This document shows, in pieces, positions 59,548-64,000 of a stretch of 64,000 nt of DNA. The notes under the pieces are model-generated. The model searched no databases and was not told the DNA's origin. It worked only from the letters and a program-made list of their open reading frames with translations. This DNA is from Artemisia argyi (lineage: Eukaryota; Streptophyta; Magnoliopsida; Asterales; Asteraceae). The position numbers and the translations under genes were made by a program. The stretch lies in contig CM060698.1 in assembly GCA_030686995.1 (NCBI GenBank), positions 141,751,106 through 141,815,105 on the forward strand. The letters are read 5' to 3'. Position 1 is the first letter of the stretch; every line of letters starts with the position of its first letter.

Positions 59548-59808
59548 TTAAGTTAAAACAATATGAATGCAAATTTGTAACTACACAAGTTTATAGTAAT
59601 GATCATTGAGTTCTTAACTACATATATGTATAATGATCAATTCAATCTTTAAAATTCGATTTTGTAACTAAATATATTTATATAATTATCACTACAATAA
59701 TCTTAAACTAAAAGGACTAGAAAATTTGCAACCTATTATTTCACAAACAGTTTTACGGACGATTTTATGTGGCTATGTCTATAGTATAAATATTAATGAG
59801 ATAGAGTG

Positions 59809-60175
59809 TAACATTTCGTATTTTCAAGTTACTATTCATCCTTGTATTTTACTATCCACTCTCATATTTTTATGTTTCATTCTTATAAATTAACCTATTT
59901 CTATGATAACATGAAAGTTTGACACTTTTTAGCATGTTTATCTCAAGTCCATAATGTACGAGGATGGCACGGAGGAGCACGGATACTCTAGAAGGCTATA
60001 AATTTTATTATCATTCAGAAACTCATTTAATGTAATTTGTAAACCTTGAAACTACTGGGAACTCATTTTGTAAACTCTGATATTTATATAACTTGAATAA
60101 TAAATCTTTTAAAACGACTCAATTAGAGTTCGTTTTCTATTGTTATAACTGTTATACCGTCGAGTAATACTCAAA
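59809..60175 (+). mobile_element. Deleted copy of the TGTAACA-family LTR
   Basis: Starts TGTAACATTTCG, then after about 130 bases jumps to sequence matching the end of the 4770-12501 LTR (GAGGATGGCACGG, CACGGATACTC, GGCTATAAATTTTATTATC, AACGACTCAATT), stopping before the TGTTACA terminus. It is an internal-deletion remnant of about 370 bp against 2.9-3.5 kb in the other copies. Confidence 0.75.
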
Positions 60176-60420
60176 CACACAAGTAATATGGTTAGTGATT
60201 TTATATTTATTTCGTATCGAGTTACATATCATATTTTTATTATTAAAGAATTGTATAAATCTATCTTCACAACGAGTTACATGATATAATCAAGTATATC
60301 CATTCACTTTTGGGTCATAAGTAAACGACACATGAATCTTCCCTTTATAGTTGTAATCAAAATTACCACCACTAGGGACGAAACTAGGTCGGGTCCTGGG
60401 ACACCTATAAAATTTTGCGG
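60176..60420. other. Short spacer without recognised features
   Basis: AT-rich sequence between the deleted TGTAACA LTR and the start of the large Tat-like LTR. I see nothing identifiable in it. Confidence 0.5.
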
Positions 60421-63400
60421 TGATGAGTGATTAATCACACATCCTTTTTAGGCCTTAATTCAGACCAAAAATACCAAATACTAACCAAAAATGCCAAGAG
60501 AATGTATGTTTTTGTATTTGTGTATGTGCAGGTACGGATATGTGAAAAATGAACAAAAACAAGACAAAACCGACAAAAACGAGCACGAGAATGGAAAGTG
60601 TCAAAAGCCGAAGCCGGGGAAGTCAAATGGTCAAAGTCTAAGCTCAAAAAGTCAAATTCAACCTTGGAAATTCATAAAGTGTCAAGAAAAGTCCTTGGAA
60701 GAAGTTTGATGTAATTTACAAGAATGGTCCCTCAACTTTTCAAAGTTGTCAGAAATAGCCCTTTGAAGAAAAGTCAAAGTCAACCCTTCAAGAAATTCAA
60801 AAGTGACAAGAATAGCCCTTTGGATAAAGTTTCAAAAATTACAGCTTTGGCCCTTGAAGTTTGCAGAATTACAAGAATAGTCCTTGAAAGTTTATTCCTA
60901 AAATCCACTAGTCCTAAACCCTTAATAAACCGGATCCACTAATAAAATCAACCTTATAACCAACCCAAGCCCAAACCAATTAAAAGCCCACAGCCCATCA
61001 CCCTTTTTATCCAACCCGATCTACCCGGTCAATCCTTTAAATCCGGTCAACGCAAAAAACAATAAAAACACCTAAATTAAATTTACTCGCCCCCCAAATT
61101 CCTTTTCACCCAGAAAAATACTGTAGCTAGAACCCTAGAGTTACCTACCCACCAAATTACCCCGCCTAATTCACAATTACCTCATGATTGGACTTCTAGA
61201 AGGATTAGGGATCATCAGGGGCATATGTAAGAGGGGGTACGTGGACCAATGAGGAGCCACACGGAGGATAGGTCTCTATCAATCAATCAAATCAAGGGAT
61301 GAGAATTAAAGCGTGGGATCAAAGCTGATATCAATGGACGAGATGAGAGGAAAGAAGCACAGGTCTAGAAGGCTCTTCTCAAACCCTAGCAGGCTCAACC
61401 TCAGCTATAAATACCCCCTCCCCTTAGTCATAGGTGTGCCATTTTTTATGTATTGTTATGCTGTTAATTTCACCTTGTATTGAATTTCCTTTTATTAATG
61501 AAACGTTTGTTTTAGTTTTTAATTACTTGTCTGAATTTTAATTACTTTTATTTTTCTGCTCATTTAAATAAGTTGTTTAAGCTTATTGTTTCTATTTCAT
61601 TATTGCTTTTTAATTCAGTATTGCTTTTCAGTTTTATTTACTTATTGTTAAGTCAAGTTTACATAAAAATAAAAAAATCAAACAAAAAAATCAGAAAATA
61701 TCTTAAAAAAAATAAAAAATAAAAATCAAGTACTTAATTCAACAAGTTTCAATAAGCTTGTATTGTTGTTTAATTAGTTTCATTCTAGCTTATAATAGCT
61801 TTTGTGAAGCTTTGTTTGGCACCAAAATCAATTACTCTCAAAATCTAAAAAGGTCAACTAAAGTCAACTGACTCAGCTTATTCAAATAAGCTGAGCTTAT
61901 TGGTGGTTAAAGGCAACCATAAGGTGTCCCATGGTCTGTCTTAAAGGCAGGCTAGCTTAGTGAATCCCCCTCTATTTGAGCTGAGGGGGAATTGGAGTTG
62001 TAAGTTCTATCTATTTTTCATTACTGTTTCATCTATAGCTTTAATAGTAGTTTTAGATCTGATATTATTGGATTGCTTATTGTTTATTGTTGCTTACATT
62101 GTCTGTTATTGGTTCATATTTGTGGTTTAGACATATTTGATAGATCTGTTTTGGTGTTATCTTATATAACTGTTTCTGTCATACATCTGTGGATCTGAGT
62201 GTCTGAGTATAATAGCATTTTAGATCTGTTTCTCTGGTTCATTTGAGTATTTGGATCATATTGAGGTGATAAGAGTTTGTTTGGATTGATATAGAACAGA
62301 TCTGTGGTGTATTTTGGTTGTGACAGTCAACATAAGGAGTGTTTGGTATTGACTGATTTGCTGGTTCATTAAGTTTTGCAGAGGTTATCAGTGGTTGTAG
62401 TAGCTATATCTAGTGGTATTTAGGCTTATTCTCTCATTAAATCAGTAGTATAATATTAAAAGTCAAGCATCTTAGGTTTTCATAACTGTTAGCATTTTTA
62501 GGTTGCATAAGCTTATAGTTTGTTATAATAATAGTATAGATAGCTTATTTTAAACTAATATTAGCTTATTACAATAGTCAGTAGTCATTTTAGGTCAATC
62601 AAAATCCAACTCAATCAAAGTTTAAGTGCATTTAAAAGGTCAAATCTATTTGAGTATCGGAATTTGGTCACAGTTTTGAGAGTTACTCTAGATCTTAATT
62701 TTAATTGAAATTTTCTTTTAAAAGTGGATTTGTAAACTTTGGCAGTTAGTTAATCAATATCAAAAAGAAAATTCACATTTGGAAATTGTTTGCTTATTTG
62801 AAAAGCTGTTTGAAGTTGACTGATTGGGCAAACTAGTGCCCTGCACACTCAGTTTTTGACCAATTTTCTAGGCAGTTTTGGGGTAGTATATTGGATTTTA
62901 ATTCATTGCTCTTGGTGGATTTGCAATCTCAGCTGGTTAGTAAGTAGTTTGACCCCACAAGTTTGCTTATCTGAGCTTCTTTGCTACTGTTTAAGTGCTT
63001 ATCAGTTGGTTACATTGAATCCTCGGTCTGTCATAAGATTTAGGGCTGCTAGTGCTATATTCTGATCATACTCTGAGTTTTGTTGATCATCTGAGTTCAT
63101 TAGTACCATAGGTAGTTGATTCAGTTGAGTTTTGAACCATTTGCTTATCCAACTGCTTATTTGCTATTTGCACATTGCTTATTTCAAACTGTTTGATCCT
63201 TACCAGTGTTTCTGTGTGTCATTTGGCTTTCAATTTGTTCCTCTGAGCTTCTTTAATTCAAAAACTCATTTGGACAAGTTTTTGTCAACTTTTGGTCAAC
63301 TGTGCTTATTAATAAGCACTCATTTAAGCTGTTTTTAAGTCATTAAGCACTTCCAGTCCTTATTTTTCAATTTTTATATTTTTTCTAGTTTCAAAATATT

Positions 63401-64000
63401 ATTTTAGATTTTCCCTGAAATTTTCATATTTTTCTGAGTTGATTTGCTATTTTTCTTAATTAATTTTCATTTTTTATTACTTTTTAATTACTAGAAAATC
63501 CAAATAAATCAGAGAAACCCTAGAAAAATCCAAAAATATTTTAGAAAATTATTTTTAGTTATTTTAGAATTTTAGAAATTTATTTTGTATTTTTCTCAAT
63601 TTATTTGCATTTTCTTTTAATTTTTAATTAGTTAAAATAGTTTTTAATTCATAAAAAATAAATAAAAAGTCAAAAAAATATTTTTCTTTTTCTCAAAATT
63701 TTCTTTTATCATTTTTAATTTTTAAAAATTATTTTCAAGTTCGTAGGAGTAGCGTAGCTTAAAAGTCGCGTTTTATTTCGTACGTTAACGTTAATTTCGC
63801 GTTTTAGCTTACGTTTTCGATTTTGCGTTACGTTTCTAGTTGACTTACTTGAATTACGTGTTTAGTTGGTTATTTGTGCTTCATTTATTATTTCATTAGT
63901 GTAATCTCATTCAAATCATTTTTTACCACTTTCACGACACGTTTCACAAATCGGGAATTCGAAATTCCATTCATCTTTCACACGGACTACGACCTCGGGT
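60421..64000 (+). repeat. Large Tat/Ogre-like LTR, plus strand, runs off right edge
   Basis: Begins TGATGAGTGATTAATCACAC and follows the same order of landmarks as the minus-strand copy at 7486-11704: RNA-start proximal text, minisatellite of AGTCCTTGAAG/AATAGCCCTTT words (60670-60910), TATA box CTATAAATAC (61404-61413), then a long AT-rich stretch rich in AGCTTATT, the TAGCGTAGCT block (63748-63762), and near the edge a TTTCACACGGACTACGACC text comparable with the complement of 7515-7550. It may be a 5' LTR whose element lies beyond the window, or a solo LTR. Small ORFs inside it are not genes. Confidence 0.68.
61404..61413 (+). promoter_or_regulatory. TATA box of the Tat-like LTR
   Basis: CTATAAATAC followed by a CCCCCTCCCC pyrimidine stretch. 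The minus-strand copy has the matching CTATAAATAG at 10348-10357. Confidence 0.7.

Overview
The window is a piece of a large, repeat-rich eudicot plant nuclear genome. The evidence is a 19-exon nuclear gene with GT-AG introns, plant Athila, Tat-like and chromovirus-like LTRs with tRNA primer sites, Ty1/copia elements with the GGTATCAGAGC primer site, Helitrons and MITEs, at low GC. The style of the repeats resembles Asteraceae (Tanacetum/Chrysanthemum/Artemisia relatives), but that is inference. Only one intact host gene is visible: a DEAH-type RNA helicase with a C-terminal dsRNA-binding domain (27232-35968, 1178 residues after reconstructing the exons by hand).

Left third (1-19381): nested retrotransposons. 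A minus-strand Athila-like element carrying gag runs off the left edge (1-2651). It sits in a plus-strand copia-like remnant (2652-4292, resuming at 18296-18971). That remnant is split by a complete, non-autonomous Athila-like element (4293-18295, target-site duplication TCAAC) with almost the same LTR and leader as the first, but coding only for a retropepsin-like protein (13554-14297). Its 5' LTR is split by a TGTAACA/TGTTACA solo LTR (4770-12501, duplication CTTGT), which is itself split by a very large minus-strand Tat-like LTR (7486-11704).

Middle (18972-41608): a decayed minus-strand copia element (18972-23175), a minus-strand Helitron with a helicase C-terminus that has a second Helitron inserted in it (24306-25983), the helicase gene, AT-rich spacer, a PIF/Harbinger-type Myb/NAM-associated pseudogene interrupted by a hAT-like MITE (38885-40880), and a foldback element built around a perfect 59-bp inverted repeat (41004-41571).

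Right third (41700-64000): a Sirevirus-like 3' end and LTR split by a young Ty1/copia element (43846-55913, two 745-bp LTRs with 7 differences, duplication AGTAC). The gag of that element is itself split by a TGTAACA solo LTR (46013-48942, duplication TATAG). Then come a second Athila-type LTR (about 56757-58078), small MITEs and Helitron-like ends, a deleted TGTAACA LTR, and a plus-strand copy of the large Tat-like LTR running off the right edge.

The most unusual signal is in the regulatory part of the LTRs. Two different Athila-type LTR families each carry an array of 11-bp near-palindromes just upstream of the TATA box: TGACGGCGTCA (six full copies in each of three LTRs) and ATRCGCCGYAT-like (nine copies). 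Both share an ACGSCGT-like core inside different flanks. A third LTR, Sirevirus-like, carries five copies of AACCATGGTT. I know no established name for these arrays.
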